Assembly: GCA_040507005.1 (NCBI GenBank)
Contig: JBEVVS010000205.1
Location: 1 to 50,772, forward strand
DNA length: 50,772 nucleotides
Direction: 5' to 3'
From: Thiodiazotropha sp040507005
GTDB lineage: Bacteria > Pseudomonadota > Gammaproteobacteria > Chromatiales > Chromatiaceae
Under the pieces are notes generated by a model that was not told the origin of the DNA, searched no databases, and saw nothing but the letters and a program-made list of their open reading frames with translations. The position numbers and the translations under genes were made by a program. Positions 50,626 through 50,772 of this stretch are shown in pieces (within the stretch, counting starts at the first letter, position 1; each line of letters starts with the position of its first letter).

Positions 50626-50772
50626 ATGGAGGCCAGCAGGTTCTTGACTGTTCACTACTTGGACGGTTCCAGCGAGACATTTACCTTTCCCAAGCAGGCC
50701 AAGGATCAGAACGATCAAATGAGTAAGTTGCATGATGCAATGAGTGCTGATCGCATAGTGATTGAAGCGGAC
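50626..50772 (+). CDS. Hypothetical protein (3' partial)
   Basis: An ATG with a GAGG ribosome-binding site opens a frame of 49 codons that runs off the window: MEASRFLTVHYLDGSSETF, then FPKQAKDQNDQMSKLHDAMS. It is a short polar beta-alpha start with no signal peptide. I recognise no family. Confidence 0.6.
   Translation, partial: MEASRFLTVHYLDGSSETFTFPKQAKDQNDQMSKLHDAMSADRIVIEAD

Noticed and set aside
1..50772. CRISPR arrays, tRNA or rRNA genes, and insertion sequences
   Set aside because: No regularly spaced repeats, tRNA-like T-arm signatures outside genes, rRNA segments or transposase genes were seen by eye.

Overview
The window looks like chromosomal DNA of a sulfur-oxidising or methylotrophy-capable gammaproteobacterium. 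The support is gene content: a bacterial tetrahydromethanopterin (H4MPT)/methylofuran C1 biosynthesis cluster, E. coli-like FolE and NirBD, a GTP-type PEP carboxykinase, multihaem cytochromes and an arsenite exporter. A lineage near the Chromatiales or the lucinid-symbiont type (Sedimenticola/Thiodiazotropha-like) is a guess from gene content; I could not run any comparison.

Region 1 (1-14.8 kb) is a dense C1-cofactor cluster. In order it holds a RimK-like ATP-grasp (cut by the window edge), a CitG-like protein, formaldehyde-activating enzyme (fae), an unusual zinc-finger/PTPS fusion, a HisA-like protein (reverse), an MfnD-like ATP-grasp, MfnF, PabB and MfnE. After a small metallopeptidase-like gene come a second PTPS, a DHPS-like protein, a DUF447 protein, MfnB, a fold-type III PLP decarboxylase and a nucleotidyltransferase-like protein. 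Many genes overlap by 1-17 bases, so most of it should be translated as coupled operons. Together these genes can supply the pterin, pABA and aminomethylfuran/tyramine/glutamate parts of H4MPT and methylofuran. fae supplies the first catalytic step, formaldehyde capture. FolE at 35 kb makes the pterin precursor from GTP. The catalytic genes mch, mtd and fhc and the beta-RFAP synthase are not in the window. A degenerate copy of the 3' end of the nucleotidyltransferase gene lies between that gene and a small exported DUF2380/DUF3280-like protein.

Region 2 (15.6-20.3 kb) is visibly more AT-rich and looks like a surface-glycan module: WbqC-like, sulfotransferase, DegT aminotransferase and a TPR/SPINDLY-type O-GlcNAc transferase. 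Then come a small lipoprotein, a DUF2235 hydrolase, and a periplasmic metal/arsenic group: cytochrome c lipoprotein, DUF411, DUF4399, a truncated arsR with its operator, ACR3 and a GDCCVxC zinc-ribbon protein.

Region 3 (25.6-32.3 kb) is nitrite assimilation. Two NtrC-type sites, a consensus sigma-54 promoter and an ANTAR-type antiterminator leader with a very strong terminator precede nirBD. A NasR-like NIT-ANTAR regulator lies convergent to pckG just downstream.

Region 4 (32.5-50.8 kb) is mixed accessory DNA: a hotdog thioesterase beside a decayed malonyl-CoA synthetase, a SprT/WGR pair behind a perfect palindrome, folE, an HDOD protein, DCC and DUF2189 proteins, a MerR regulator with a divergent operator, a second DUF2235 protein, a rhodanese, lipoproteins, a DUF429 protein, an amidohydrolase, an octahaem cytochrome c with HEAT/TPR tail, an arylsulfatase inactivated by internal deletion, and a surface-antigen-like protein. 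The last gene runs off the right edge. I saw no rRNA, tRNA, CRISPR array or intact insertion sequence.
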